A stretch of 64,000 nt of DNA from CAVONV01 sp963697355 (GTDB taxonomy: Bacteria; Acidobacteriota; Vicinamibacteria; Marinacidobacterales; DATDRI01). Position 1 is the stretch's first letter. Each line of letters opens with the position of its first letter. The translations under genes were made by a program, and so were the position numbers. The DNA is taken from positions 62,001 to 126,000 of the forward strand of contig CAVONV010000002.1 in the NCBI GenBank assembly GCA_963697355.1. Reading direction: 5' to 3'. The notes under the pieces are model-generated. The model was not told the DNA's origin. It searched no databases and saw only the letters and a list, made by a program, of their open reading frames with translations. This document shows positions 46,706 through 56,504 of the stretch, piece by piece.

Positions 46706-49441
46706 TCATTTCGTGCTCAAGCGCGAAAGCTCCCGGGGGCTCAGCGGAGTTGCCGGCCCCTGGTACAAGGCATTGAAAAGGAGCTTGAAGGTGGCACGGG
46801 GCTGAGTGCGAAACGACACTTGACTCGCGAGCGCCACTACATTGCCTCGGCCAACTTTGAAAGCCATGACGTTGGCCTGGTCACGGAGAAGGTCCCCACC
46901 TAGGAGCCAGCCGCTTGCGACAAGATTGTCTTTGTCCGGGTACCGCGTGACCACTTCCGCCTCGATGTCGAAACCAGGCTTGATGCGATATGCCTGGTCG
47001 TAGCGAAAAAAGATCGGCCACTCGCTCGGCATACCGAAAGCGACTGGGTGGTTCGGGTTGAATTGATGTTCGAGTAATGAGCCTGGGCAGAAGAAAACCG
47101 TCGCGGCATTGACGACATTGTCCCGGAGTGTTTTCATGAGCTGAGTGGGGCTTTGAAAGGCCTCCTTGAGCATCCGGTCGGCTTGGCTCTTCGGGATTTG
47201 TGGCTCGTCGCGCGGATCGGGACTCGCTGATCCGCCGGACCGTCGAGGAGGCTCGGGTAGCAGTTTCTCGATGGGAAGGTCGCAAAGCTCGCGCGCTGTC
47301 TCGACCGAGCTCCCCAAGGCAACAAGAGTGCCTCCGTTCTCCACCCAACCGGCGAGCTTGTTCCATCCCGATTCACCGATCCCATAGGCCCATTTCCAGT
47401 TCTCATCATGCCGGTCCTGTGAAAGCCCCTCGATCATCCGTGACTTGCTTGTACCGGCCGGAAGCACGATAACGTCGTACTTGGATGAGAGGTCGCCCGC
47501 AAAATCGGTCGACGACATGACCTGATGGTTGAAACCATACTGCTCGAAGAGCCACATCATCCAGCCCGCCGGCATGTTGCCGGCGACCTTGTAGAGGCCA
47601 ATGCGGGTAGGTGCCTTGATGCGATATCCGTCGATTCCGGGCGCCCGGTTAGTGGCGGATACCGCGAGGCCCGTCTCTTTGGATACCGTCTGCAAAACGG
47701 CCCCGGCCTTGCCTTTCGGAGGAACGATCCAGGTGCCAGGCGAATGTTGTTTCCCATCCGCCTGGAAGCCTTTGGCGGCTCGAAAGACGGGGACATTCTC
47801 TTTCTGCAGCCGAGCCAAGGCCAAAAAGCCGGCATTGGACTCGGGTCCGATGAGATAGGCCCAACTGGGTTTGTTTGGAAAGGACGCCGGAGGTGGTGTG
47901 ATCTCCTCGAGAAGCTCGAGGTCCGCTTCGAATTTTCTCTCCACCTGACGTACATCCACTCCCATGAGCATGCCGAGGGTTTGAGCCGTCACATCGTAGG
48001 GAGGAATGGGAGGCCCTCCTTCGAAATACCGCAAATCGGGATAGATCTGTTTCTCGAGCATCGTCTTGGCGTAGGCGCCACTTGGTTGGGCGAGGAGAAC
48101 GACCCAGGAGCCGGCCGGATAGTCATGACCATCCGCAGCAAAAGCGGCCTTGGCCTGATGGATCTCCACGTCACCCGTGTCGAGAAGCTCCAGCATTTCA
48201 TAAGCTTCGAACGGATCTCTCTGCTCGGCCGGAATCACGAAAGCAAAAGGAGATTCATCCCGATTCACCCAATCACGATGGATCTTGTAGAAATTCTCGA
48301 GCCAGGCATCGCGATACTTCGCCATGTGCTTGAGGCCGCCGAACTCGGCGGTGATGGCGTAGTCCACGATATCGCCCAGCCGCCAGATGCCCTTCTCGTA
48401 GGGTTTGGGAAAATTCCAACGGATTTCCTGGGGACCCAAAGGCGTGTCTTCTCCAGCCGGGTTCACGAATGGGTCGGCCAGATTGGCGCTGGCTAACTCG
48501 GTCAGAATGCGGGGTTGGCCGTGGTAGACCATGTACTGGCGGGCCGGCGCCCAGTAGTCGTATTGAGTCGCGTAGGTGACGCCGCCCTTACCGTCCGAGA
48601 TGAGCTCCGCGGCCATGGCGAGGCCGATTTGCGCCTGTGCCTCGATGATAATGGGGTGGATGTTGGGGTCATATGGATCCTTGAACGGCGGAACGAAGAT
48701 CCGAGCCCCCGTCGACCCCATTTGATGCATGTCGTGGGTGAGCTGCGGATTGTAGACGTTCTGGACTTTCTCGATGGCAAGCCTCGTTTCAACCTGGGTG
48801 AACATGAACCAATCGCGGTTATCATCATGGCCAACATACTTATGATAAAGGTCCGGATAACGACGGTCGTAGCCGGTCCCTTTGTTGTCGTACCAGTGAT
48901 CGATAACGAGCACCTGTCCGTCGGGATTTTGCGACGGAACGAGAAGCAAGACCGTGTTATCGAGAATCTGTTGGATCTCGGCGGAGTCCTCGGTGGCCAT
49001 CCGATGGGCGATTTCGATGATGGCCTGCCCATTGCCTACTTCGGTTGCGTGGATAGTGGAAAAGAGGAGATAAAAAGGTACTCCCTCATCGACCAACGCC
49101 ATCGCTTCTGTCTCCGACAGCCCTCTCGGATTGGCGAGGCGGCCGGTAATCTCCACGAGTCGGTCCATCCGTGCCAAGTTTTCGGGCGAGCTTATCTTCA
49201 CCAGCACATAGGGGTGGCCCATGGTCGACTTGCCGAGCTCCTCGAACGTGACGCGACCCGAGCCGGCCGCCAGATGTTGGAAATACTCCAACACTTTGGG
49301 ATAGCGAGCCATCTCCCCATCGGTTCCAATCTCGAATCCAAAAAATTGCTGTGGAGTCTGGACCGGCTGAGCCATGCCTGGCGCAGCCAGGACGACCAAG
49401 CTCACCAGAGTCAGCGCGATCACCGAGAATCTATGTCTCAT
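46706..49441 (-). CDS. Secreted M14 family zinc carboxypeptidase-like protein
   Basis: A 911-residue protein with a signal peptide (IALTLVSLVVLAAPGMA). The M14 catalytic domain shows the zinc pair H131 and E134 in FSTIHATEVGNGQ, the NPDG motif near 172, GHDDNRDWF near 205 and a later histidine in LTHDMHQMGSTG. The C-terminal half (from about residue 500) has Rossmann/GATase-like folds (YDVIVLPAGTSKSRMIEGLS, WVENGGTLVALGSS), as often seen in large acidobacterial and bacteroidete M14 proteins. It likely trims extracellular peptides. ATG 49441 has GGAGCGGAGGC upstream; the frame opens 77 codons earlier. Confidence 0.88.
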   Translation of the reverse strand: MRHRFSVIALTLVSLVVLAAPGMAQPVQTPQQFFGFEIGTDGEMARYPKVLEYFQHLAAGSGRVTFEELGKSTMGHPYVLVKISSPENLARMDRLVEITGRLANPRGLSETEAMALVDEGVPFYLLFSTIHATEVGNGQAIIEIAHRMATEDSAEIQQILDNTVLLLVPSQNPDGQVLVIDHWYDNKGTGYDRRYPDLYHKYVGHDDNRDWFMFTQVETRLAIEKVQNVYNPQLTHDMHQMGSTGARIFVPPFKDPYDPNIHPIIIEAQAQIGLAMAAELISDGKGGVTYATQYDYWAPARQYMVYHGQPRILTELASANLADPFVNPAGEDTPLGPQEIRWNFPKPYEKGIWRLGDIVDYAITAEFGGLKHMAKYRDAWLENFYKIHRDWVNRDESPFAFVIPAEQRDPFEAYEMLELLDTGDVEIHQAKAAFAADGHDYPAGSWVVLLAQPSGAYAKTMLEKQIYPDLRYFEGGPPIPPYDVTAQTLGMLMGVDVRQVERKFEADLELLEEITPPPASFPNKPSWAYLIGPESNAGFLALARLQKENVPVFRAAKGFQADGKQHSPGTWIVPPKGKAGAVLQTVSKETGLAVSATNRAPGIDGYRIKAPTRIGLYKVAGNMPAGWMMWLFEQYGFNHQVMSSTDFAGDLSSKYDVIVLPAGTSKSRMIEGLSQDRHDENWKWAYGIGESGWNKLAGWVENGGTLVALGSSVETARELCDLPIEKLLPEPPRRSGGSASPDPRDEPQIPKSQADRMLKEAFQSPTQLMKTLRDNVVNAATVFFCPGSLLEHQFNPNHPVAFGMPSEWPIFFRYDQAYRIKPGFDIEAEVVTRYPDKDNLVASGWLLGGDLLRDQANVMAFKVGRGNVVALASQVSFRTQPRATFKLLFNALYQGPATPLSPRELSRLSTK

Positions 49442-49504
49442 GCCTCCGCTCCCTTCTGTTTCGTACGTGCTTGCTGGGTATTCCAATCCCTCAACGATGA
49501 CGAG

Positions 49505-49533
49505 ATTGTACGCGCGGCAGCGTCGCCGGTCGA
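49505..49533 (-). promoter_or_regulatory. Putative promoter of M14 peptidase gene
   Basis: On the minus strand TCGACC (49528-49533) and TACAAT (49505-49510) are separated by 17 bases, about 65 bases before the ATG at 49441. The -10 matches five of six bases and the -35 four of six. Confidence 0.4.
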
Positions 49534-49694
49534 ATGCAAAGACTCCGCATCTGAACCGTACAATGACACTGTGCATTACGCTCGGCTGAGCTCCGAAGAA
49601 CGCATCGAACCACTTGCCAAACACATAGTCGCTTTCCTCGTATGGCTGGAAGATCGTCAGTAAGATTTTCAAAATATACTGAAGTGCGCGAGGC

Positions 49695-50078
49695 TCAATC
49701 GTTTTGTTTGCCGCTCGTTACGTCCTGATACGATCTAAAGAAATATAAGTAAACCGTGACGATGAGGAGCAGCGCGACGGCGCTCACCAATAACCATTGG
49801 GGCGCTCCGAGGTAGATGATCTTTTCCAAGTAGTGGGTAATGAAAGAACCCTCGTAGGACTCGATTCCTGCCCTGACCCAAAGCCACTGTTCGAGGTAAG
49901 TGAGAGGGCAGATCCAAGCCCAGATTTCTATGGCCAAGCTGTAGAGCACAGCGGCTAAGTGCACGCACTTCCATCGGCGGGTTCGCCACAGAAAAAAGGC
50001 TCCCGTGACGACAAAGACAATCCAAAGGAAGTGCAAGAGAACAATCCCCTCGGCTGCCCATTTGTAGAGAGCTGGCAC
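49695..50078 (-). CDS. DUF2784 membrane protein
   Basis: A 127-residue inner-membrane protein with about four helices. It has the DUF2784 landmarks LHFLWIVFVVTGAFFLWRTR, CVHLAAVLYSLAIEIWAWICPLTYLE (quoted part: YSLAIEIWAWICPLTYLE), and FITHYLEKIIYLGAPQWLL. The function of the family is not known. GTG 50078 has CAGGAG upstream. It lies on the same strand as the M14 gene but 250 bases away, with a separate promoter likely between them. Confidence 0.85.
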   Translation of the reverse strand: MPALYKWAAEGIVLLHFLWIVFVVTGAFFLWRTRRWKCVHLAAVLYSLAIEIWAWICPLTYLEQWLWVRAGIESYEGSFITHYLEKIIYLGAPQWLLVSAVALLLIVTVYLYFFRSYQDVTSGKQND

Positions 50079-50819
50079 TTTCGGCTCCTGTGGCGGTCTT
50101 CCCTTTTTTGCCGCTCGGTCTCTTCCAACAGACTTCCCTGCAATTGTACGTTTTCACCGAACCGTCAAACAGTCAAAGTTAGGACTCCTCCGGCGAAGAA
50201 CTCAAGGACTCGAGAAGACAGTGATTCGACCACTATGTCGACTGGATTTGTGCCCTTGACTGACCCAACTGGTCACTGTGAACCCGCCTTCGCTCATTGC
50301 GTCACGCTGTTGGCTTCCGCCTCCGTCGGCGGCGCCGATTCTTGCCACCGACCTTGGCGAGACTCGCCGAAGCGAATGCGAAGGCGGTCGGCGGGTCCGC
50401 GCTAAGCTTGAATAGGCGGACTGCCCACTGCCCACCGCCCACCGCCTACTTTCTTCTTCACTGGTAACTGGTCACTGGCTTCTGGCCTCTCTTCTTTTGC
50501 TGGTCACCCGCCTTCGCCGCCAAGTCTTATCATCGGCGGCTACCGCCTCCGTCGCTGAATCGATCGATGGGCCAGCGACTTCGGCGAGTCTCGCGGTAGC
50601 TCCGCAAGGGAGTCGGTCGAGACGGAGCGTAGGCGGACTGGTCACTGATCACTTCTACTGTCTGCCTACTGGCTTCTTTCCACTAACGGCGTATACTTGT
50701 GCCCCGAGGTAGAGCGTCATGAAGCCCGCAACGAGCTCCCGATTTACGATTCCGAAACGAGACCAGAAGCGGAACTATTCTGCAGTGACGTGTATCCAAA
50801 CAGAGTGAAAGGTATACGT
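50079..50819. repeat. Long intergenic repeat mosaic, right arm of inverted pair
   Basis: About 740 bases without a supported gene. Region 50164-50214 is an inverted match (45 of 51) of 45038-45088. Region 50376-50421 is an inverted match (45 of 46) of 44951-44996, followed by GCCCACTGCCCACCG and TTTCTTCTTCACTGG, the complement of words at 44.9 kb. A further set of GCCTTCGCCGCC, ACTTCGGCGAGTCTCGC and GTAGGCGGACTGG words spans 50505-50650. Tail words GTCACTGGCTTC recur. The reading frame from 50697 may include some coding bases if the outer-membrane factor gene starts early. Confidence 0.75.
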
Positions 50820-52202
50820 ATGCCACGAGATGAAGTGAACCACCGGTGCGGTAAGAAGTGGATGGTCCGAACGGCCGTGACGGTCACGATGACGGCTGCG
50901 ATTGGTTTTGGATCCGTTCAAAAGAGTCAGGCACGAGAGATGTCTCCCTCTGTCCAGGAATCCCTTTCAGCCACAAAGAAACTGCAATCGGTCATTGAGG
51001 CGGCATGGGAGACCGGGCCCGACCTTGTCGAGAGCTTATCCAGGCTCGATGCGGAGGCGGCACTCGACCAGTCCTTTCGGGGTGTGGGCTCGCCGTATGT
51101 CCAATTCCAAATGGAGGGTATTGGCTCCGGATTTGACCCTCAGCCCAATGCCCAGCGGTACCTACGTCTGGGAACGCCCTTCGATCTTCCCTGGCATTTC
51201 GGTAAATCACGAAAGCTCGGGGGCGGACTCGAAGATTGGCAGGGTGTTGCCGCCGAGGCCGCTCGACTTCGGGTGGCTCAGAATGTGACTGTTGCGTGGT
51301 TGCGATTGGCCGCTGTCGAGGAAATGATCGGCGTCGAGGAACGTCGTTTGAGCCGGTTGGACCAAGCGGTCCGCCTCCAATCGGAACGCCTCCATTTGGG
51401 CGAGGTGGCCGGCATGGAGGTCATGCAACTCGAGCTCCAGAGGGCCAAGGATGCATCGATCCTGAGAGCTCTGGAGGCCGAGCAGCGGGCCATGCAAGCG
51501 GCGATCCGGCAGTTGGCCGGTGACGGGGTGGCGCTCCCGGCATTGGGAGATCTTCCCGCCCTTGCCGACGATCTTCCGCCCTGGTCCATCGGTTGGGAAG
51601 GGGAAGGTGCGGAAGAAAAGGTGAAGAGGGGGCCCTACTTTTCCAGTCTGGACAGACGTACCGAAAAAGAACTGTTATTGCGCGATCTGATTGACGCCAC
51701 GGCATGGGGACGACCGGAAATCCAAGTGGAGTGGGAGCACATTCCCGCCTTAGAAGGACTCCCTTCGTTCGATGCCTTCGGTTTCAACTTGTCCGTTCCT
51801 CTGCCTCTGGGAAAAAGAGGTGGGCAGACAAAGGCGACGGCCCAAGCGGAAGCCAGAGCCGCCGCCGCCGCCCGCGAGCGTGGTCGTCGCGAATTGGTGC
51901 AAAGGGCCGAGGCCGCCTGGGCAGAGGTGGAATCCGCAACGGCAAGGCTCAAAGAAACGGAGCCCCTTTTGGATCGCTTGCCACGAACCGAGCGCTCGTT
52001 GAGCGAGCAGTTTCGCCTCGGGGCCATTACTTATTTGGTTTATATCGATGGCCTCGCTCGATTGGACGATCTCATGGTTCAACGGATCGAGGCCTTCGAA
52101 GCTTTTGTGAGGTCACGGTTGGAATTGGCCGTCCTGTTAGGGGATAGCAACTCTTTTCCCCTTCCACCCTTCAGGGCGGTAGACACCGAGGAGGCGAACT
52201 GA
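50820..52202 (+). CDS. TolC-like outer membrane efflux factor (CusC/CzcC type)
   Basis: A 460-residue protein with a signal peptide (TVTMTAAIGFGSVQKSQA). It has the long paired coiled coils of outer-membrane factors (EEMIGVEERRLSRLDQAVRLQ, LGEVAGMEVMQLELQRAKDA and the later RGRRELVQRAEAAWAEVESA, LSEQFRLGAITYLVYIDGLA). It forms the exit duct for the RND pump encoded downstream. ATG 50820 has AAAGGT ahead; the frame is open to 50697. It overlaps the adaptor gene by one base, giving a clear three-gene operon with adaptor and pump. Confidence 0.88.
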   Translation: MPRDEVNHRCGKKWMVRTAVTVTMTAAIGFGSVQKSQAREMSPSVQESLSATKKLQSVIEAAWETGPDLVESLSRLDAEAALDQSFRGVGSPYVQFQMEGIGSGFDPQPNAQRYLRLGTPFDLPWHFGKSRKLGGGLEDWQGVAAEAARLRVAQNVTVAWLRLAAVEEMIGVEERRLSRLDQAVRLQSERLHLGEVAGMEVMQLELQRAKDASILRALEAEQRAMQAAIRQLAGDGVALPALGDLPALADDLPPWSIGWEGEGAEEKVKRGPYFSSLDRRTEKELLLRDLIDATAWGRPEIQVEWEHIPALEGLPSFDAFGFNLSVPLPLGKRGGQTKATAQAEARAAAAARERGRRELVQRAEAAWAEVESATARLKETEPLLDRLPRTERSLSEQFRLGAITYLVYIDGLARLDDLMVQRIEAFEAFVRSRLELAVLLGDSNSFPLPPFRAVDTEEAN

Positions 52203-53311
52203 TGAAGCAAGTGCGGATGGGATTGATTGTGCTATTGGTGACGACAGTCTTCGCCAACGGTGAGGTTTTGACGTTGGACGCGGCCGCCCAAGCTCGGGCC
52301 GGCATCGTGACACGTCCAGTGAGAGAACGCGCTTTCGGTGAGTCTTTTCGGGTCTTGGGGCTGGTCGTTCGGACTCCAGGGTCGATGAGCACTGTCAAGA
52401 CAATTCTCGAAGGGCGTGTGACGGAAATCAATGTTGCGCCTGGAGATTCCGTGCGAGAGGGGCAGGTCCTCCTGGAGCTCCACTCCCACGCTCTTCACGG
52501 AATGCAGGGAGAGATGATGCAGAGCTACAACCAACTCAAGTTGGCGGAGAGCCGTGTCGAAGCGGGACGGATACTCCTCGAGCTCGAAGGCATCAGCAGT
52601 CTCGAGTTGCAGCAGCGTGAGCAGCAGGCGTTTGCAGCGCGTCTCGCCTTCGAGCTGGCAAAAAGCGAGCTCCTCGATTTGGGGATCGATGAGGAGGAGA
52701 GTCTAAGAATCCTGGAGGAAGGCAGTCCCGATTCCCATCTGCCGGTGCGAGCCCCCTCGGACGGAGTGGTTCTCGAGCTCTATGTGCAACAACACGAGTG
52801 GGTGCAGGCTTTCGACTCCCTCGTAGACCTCGGTAATCCCAATCAAATGGAGCTTCAGCTTCAAATTCCTCCCGATCAAGCCTCTGGGGTGACGATGGGA
52901 GACGCCGTGGAGTTCGTTCCGGTGGGTCGTCCCGAGACCGTTGGCCATGCTCGAGTCATCAGTCGTGTGCCTCAGGTGGACCCAACAACGCGCACCGTCA
53001 CGATTCGCGCTCGGATCGAAGGACGGAAGGAAGAGCTCTTCCCCGGCATTTTTGTGGAAGGACAGCTCGTCCTCGGAGGCGTTCGTAACTCGCCTTCGGT
53101 ACCCGAGTCTGCAGTCACTCGATTCGGTTCGACCGACTACGTCTTCGTTCGTACCGGACCGGAGACCTTCGAGGCGAGGCCGGTCCAGCTCGGTCGCTTC
53201 AACGGAACCCGTTATGAGATCTCGGAAGGCGTGAGCTTGGACGAAGAAGTCGTCGTCGAAGGCGTCTTTTTTCTGAAGTCGGTTCTCGTCAAAGGGACTT
53301 CGGAAGGTTAG
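52202..53311 (+). CDS. RND efflux periplasmic adaptor (CusB/CzcB type)
   Basis: A 369-residue membrane-fusion protein. After a short signal (LIVLLVTTVFANG) it shows two lipoyl halves (LEGRVTEINVAPGDSVREGQ and VRAPSDGVVLELYVQQHEWV), a helical hairpin between them, a beta-barrel (MGDAVEFVPVGRPETVGHAR) and a membrane-proximal domain ending in EEVVVEGVFFLKSVL. It links the inner-membrane pump to the outer-membrane factor. No metal-binding histidine or methionine cluster is obvious at the N-terminus, so the substrate metal is not indicated by this subunit. Confidence 0.9.
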   Translation: MKQVRMGLIVLLVTTVFANGEVLTLDAAAQARAGIVTRPVRERAFGESFRVLGLVVRTPGSMSTVKTILEGRVTEINVAPGDSVREGQVLLELHSHALHGMQGEMMQSYNQLKLAESRVEAGRILLELEGISSLELQQREQQAFAARLAFELAKSELLDLGIDEEESLRILEEGSPDSHLPVRAPSDGVVLELYVQQHEWVQAFDSLVDLGNPNQMELQLQIPPDQASGVTMGDAVEFVPVGRPETVGHARVISRVPQVDPTTRTVTIRARIEGRKEELFPGIFVEGQLVLGGVRNSPSVPESAVTRFGSTDYVFVRTGPETFEARPVQLGRFNGTRYEISEGVSLDEEVVVEGVFFLKSVLVKGTSEG

Positions 53312-53319
53312 GGGGCGTC

Positions 53320-56300
53320 GTGAAGCGTCTTATCGATATCTCGTTGACCAACCGCCTCGTCGTCATTCTCCTTTCCGTCCTTCTCATCGGGGCGGGTATT
53401 CGAGCCTTGCTGCGACTTCCCATCGATGCATTTCCGGACGTCACCAATATCCAAGTCACCGTCATTTCGCAAGCGGCGACGTTCTCGCCTCTCGAAGTGG
53501 AACAGTTGGTGACCTACCCCATCGAGCAGGCCTGCGCGGGACTGCCTTATTCGACCGAGGTGCGTTCGCTTTCCAAGTTCGGCCTTTCCATGATCACCGT
53601 CGTGTTTGAAGACGGAACCGATATCTATTTCGCGCGCCAGCTCGTCATGGAACGTTTGTTCTCCATCCAGGACGAGCTACCCGAAGGTGTGAGCTCTAAT
53701 CTCGGTCCTATTTCGACCGGGTTGGGTGAGGTTTTTCAATACACGCTGGAAAGTCCGGAGCGGGATCTCATGGAGCTTCGTAGCCTTCAGGATTGGGTGC
53801 TACGGCCCATACTGCGGACGACTCCGGGTGTTGCCGGCGTCGACTCCTTCGGCGGGTACGTTCGTCAGTACCATGTGGTCGCGGATCCCAGCGCCTTGCG
53901 CCGGTTCGGGCTGACGGTCGAAGAGTTGGCCCAAGCCGTGGCCGCCAACAATGGTGTGGCGGGTGGGGGTTATATCGAGCGGGGAGGCGAGCAATTCGTC
54001 GTTCGCGGAGATGGTTGGGTCAGAAGCATCGCCGATTTGCAGAGCACGGTCGTTGCCTACCGCGAACGAGTCCCCGTCTTGTTGGAGCAGGTTGCCAGCG
54101 TCGAGATCGGTCCCGAAATCCGCCAAGGAGCCATCTCCCAAAACGGTGAAGGTGAGGCGGTCGCGGGAATCGTGCTCATGTTGAGGGGGGCGTCTGGAAA
54201 AGACGTCGTCGACGGTGTCAAAGATCGACTAGCCACTGCCCGGCAAAGCCTGCCGCCGGATGTCGAGGTCAATCCTTTCTATGACCGCACTGTTTTAGTC
54301 GAGACCGCATTGGGGACCGTTCAAAAAGCCCTATTTCAGGGAGCCGTTCTCGTCCTGCTGGTGCTCCTTTTTTTCATGGGTCACTTTCGGTCTTCGATGC
54401 TGGTGGCGCTCCAACTTCCCATGGCAGCCCTTGCCACATTCGTCGTTATGGACATCGTCGGCTTGTCGGCCAACCTTATGACGTTATCCGGTCTGGCGAT
54501 TGCGATCGGGATGCTCGGTGATGGAGCGATTGTTCTCGTGGAAAACGGCGTGCGTCTTTTTGGTCAGGAGGGGCAGCGGACGGAGAACGAAGACCGGTCG
54601 AGTCTCGTGCGTCAGGCGGCTTTGGAGGTCATCCGGCCGATTGCCTTCGGTGTGGCCGTCATCATTGTCGTCTTCCTACCCATTGCCTCGCTTCAAGGCA
54701 TGGAAGGTAAGATGTTCGCGCCGCTGGCCTACACGATCTCGATTGCACTCGGCTGCGCCCTTATCTTGACCGTGACGCTCATTCCCGCGTTGGCGTCCCT
54801 TTTCCTCAAGCCGGTCAAGGTATTCGGCTCCGGACGGCACCCGGCCGATATCGTGAGACAGATGTATCGCCCTCATCTGGCTTGGGCGCTCAATCATCCT
54901 CGCTTTGTGATGGTCGCCGCCTTCGCCCTCCTCATCGTTGCTCTGGCTGTCGTTCCTTTCTTGGGTACCGAGTTCCTCCCCTCCATGGATGAAGGCGACA
55001 TCGTCGTCCAACCGTTCCAGATCCCCTCCGTATCCCTCTCTCAGTCACTGGATACCGTGGCTCGCATCGAAAAAGCGATTCTCGAGGTCCCGGAGGTGAC
55101 GAGAGTCGTGAGCCGGACCGGTCGCTCGGATATCGCATCCGACCCCATGGGTGTCGGCGAGAGCGACATGTACGTCATTTTGAGACCTCGTTCCGAGTGG
55201 CACACGGCCCGCAATAAAGAAGGACTCGTGGCAGCCTTGAGGGACAAGCTCGACACGGTACCTGGTGTGGAGTTCGGCTACACGCAGCCCATTCAGATGC
55301 GCGTCGATGAGCTGATATCGGGTGTGAAATCTCAGATTGCCGTGAAGATCTTCGGCGATGACCTCCAGGGGCTCGCCGGCCTGGGCGAACAAGTTGCCGG
55401 TGTCTTGCGACAGGTACGGGGGGCGGTCGACGTCAAAGTGGAAGCCGTGGAAGGTCTCGGCTATCTCCAGATCACCATGCATCGGCGACGCATGGCGCGC
55501 CTCGGCGTCAGCGTAGCTCAACTTCGGAGCTTGATCGAGATCGCCATGGGAGGACAAGTGGTGACCACCGTGCCCGAGGGTGATCGACGCACCGACGTGA
55601 TGGTCCGATTGCCGCAGGCTTTCACCCGCAACGTGGAGAACTTACGTTCGCTTCCTTTGTCGACGCCGTCCGGAGAGCAGGTGCTGCTCAGGGAGGTAAC
55701 GGAAATCGATCTCGTTGAGGGTCCGGCGCAGATCTCTCGCGAGGAAGGCAAGCGCCGGGTAGTCGTCGAGCTCAACGTGGTGGGCAGGGACATCGGGGGG
55801 TTCGTTGAAGAGGCTCAGCAGCGTCTCGATGCGGAGATCCAATTACCCACAGGCTACTTCGTCACATGGGGTGGCCAGTTCGAGCAACAGCAACGCGCCA
55901 TGGCCCGACTCCAGGTCATGGTGCCGCTGGCTTTGCTACTGATCTTCATACTTCTCTATATCAACTTCCGTGCCGTTCGGCCCGTTTTCATCATCTTGGT
56001 CAACATACCTCTCGCGCTCGTCGGAGGAGTATTGGGGCTCAAAATCTCGGGATTGTATTTGTCTGTTTCAGCGTCGGTCGGATTCATTGCGTTGTTTGGA
56101 ATTGCCATACTGAACGGTCTGGTGATGGTCGAATTCTTCAATAACCTCGAACGGCAGGGCGTCTCGCGGCGGCAAGCCATTTTGACGGGGGCCGAGATGC
56201 GTTTGAGACCCGTCCTCATGACCGCTGCCACTACCGCGCTGGGCCTGGTTCCTCTTATCTGGGCGTCGGGTGTTGGCTCGGAAGTGCAGCGTCCTTTGGC

Positions 56301-56418
56301 CGTTGTCGTGGTCTCCGGTGTGGTGACATCGACGCTTCTGACTTTGATGGTACTTCCCGTCCTCTACGAGCGTTATGGTGGGACTGCAGTAGGACAGCCG
56401 AAGAATGGCAGCGTTTAG
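53320..56418 (+). CDS. Heavy-metal-type RND efflux pump (CusA/CzcA family)
   Basis: A 1032-residue, 12-helix pump. LLRLPIDAFPDVTNIQVTVI at the N-terminus and PLALVGGVLGLKISG near the end mark the HME-RND family. Transmembrane helix 4 reads LAIAIGMLGDGAIVLVEN (392-409), closer to the CusA AIAIG form than to the CzcA DFG form. The periplasmic segment PIQMRVDELISGVKSQIAVK is closer to CzcA types. The three pore methionines of CusA are not evident. It uses the proton gradient to expel metal ions, but which metals is not clear. GTG 53320 starts nine bases after the adaptor stop. Confidence 0.9.
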   Translation: MKRLIDISLTNRLVVILLSVLLIGAGIRALLRLPIDAFPDVTNIQVTVISQAATFSPLEVEQLVTYPIEQACAGLPYSTEVRSLSKFGLSMITVVFEDGTDIYFARQLVMERLFSIQDELPEGVSSNLGPISTGLGEVFQYTLESPERDLMELRSLQDWVLRPILRTTPGVAGVDSFGGYVRQYHVVADPSALRRFGLTVEELAQAVAANNGVAGGGYIERGGEQFVVRGDGWVRSIADLQSTVVAYRERVPVLLEQVASVEIGPEIRQGAISQNGEGEAVAGIVLMLRGASGKDVVDGVKDRLATARQSLPPDVEVNPFYDRTVLVETALGTVQKALFQGAVLVLLVLLFFMGHFRSSMLVALQLPMAALATFVVMDIVGLSANLMTLSGLAIAIGMLGDGAIVLVENGVRLFGQEGQRTENEDRSSLVRQAALEVIRPIAFGVAVIIVVFLPIASLQGMEGKMFAPLAYTISIALGCALILTVTLIPALASLFLKPVKVFGSGRHPADIVRQMYRPHLAWALNHPRFVMVAAFALLIVALAVVPFLGTEFLPSMDEGDIVVQPFQIPSVSLSQSLDTVARIEKAILEVPEVTRVVSRTGRSDIASDPMGVGESDMYVILRPRSEWHTARNKEGLVAALRDKLDTVPGVEFGYTQPIQMRVDELISGVKSQIAVKIFGDDLQGLAGLGEQVAGVLRQVRGAVDVKVEAVEGLGYLQITMHRRRMARLGVSVAQLRSLIEIAMGGQVVTTVPEGDRRTDVMVRLPQAFTRNVENLRSLPLSTPSGEQVLLREVTEIDLVEGPAQISREEGKRRVVVELNVVGRDIGGFVEEAQQRLDAEIQLPTGYFVTWGGQFEQQQRAMARLQVMVPLALLLIFILLYINFRAVRPVFIILVNIPLALVGGVLGLKISGLYLSVSASVGFIALFGIAILNGLVMVEFFNNLERQGVSRRQAILTGAEMRLRPVLMTAATTALGLVPLIWASGVGSEVQRPLAVVVVSGVVTSTLLTLMVLPVLYERYGGTAVGQPKNGSV

Positions 56419-56504
56419 AGGAAAGAAGCCAGAGGCCGAGTGGCCAGTTACTCAGAGTCACACCTCTTGGAAAAAAGTCTCACGTGACTGGCAACTGTTC
56501 GCTC

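Noticed and set aside
48515..49663. 382-codon plus-strand frame opposite the M14 peptidase
   Set aside because: The minus strand has a signal peptide and complete M14 zinc motifs; the plus frame has none.
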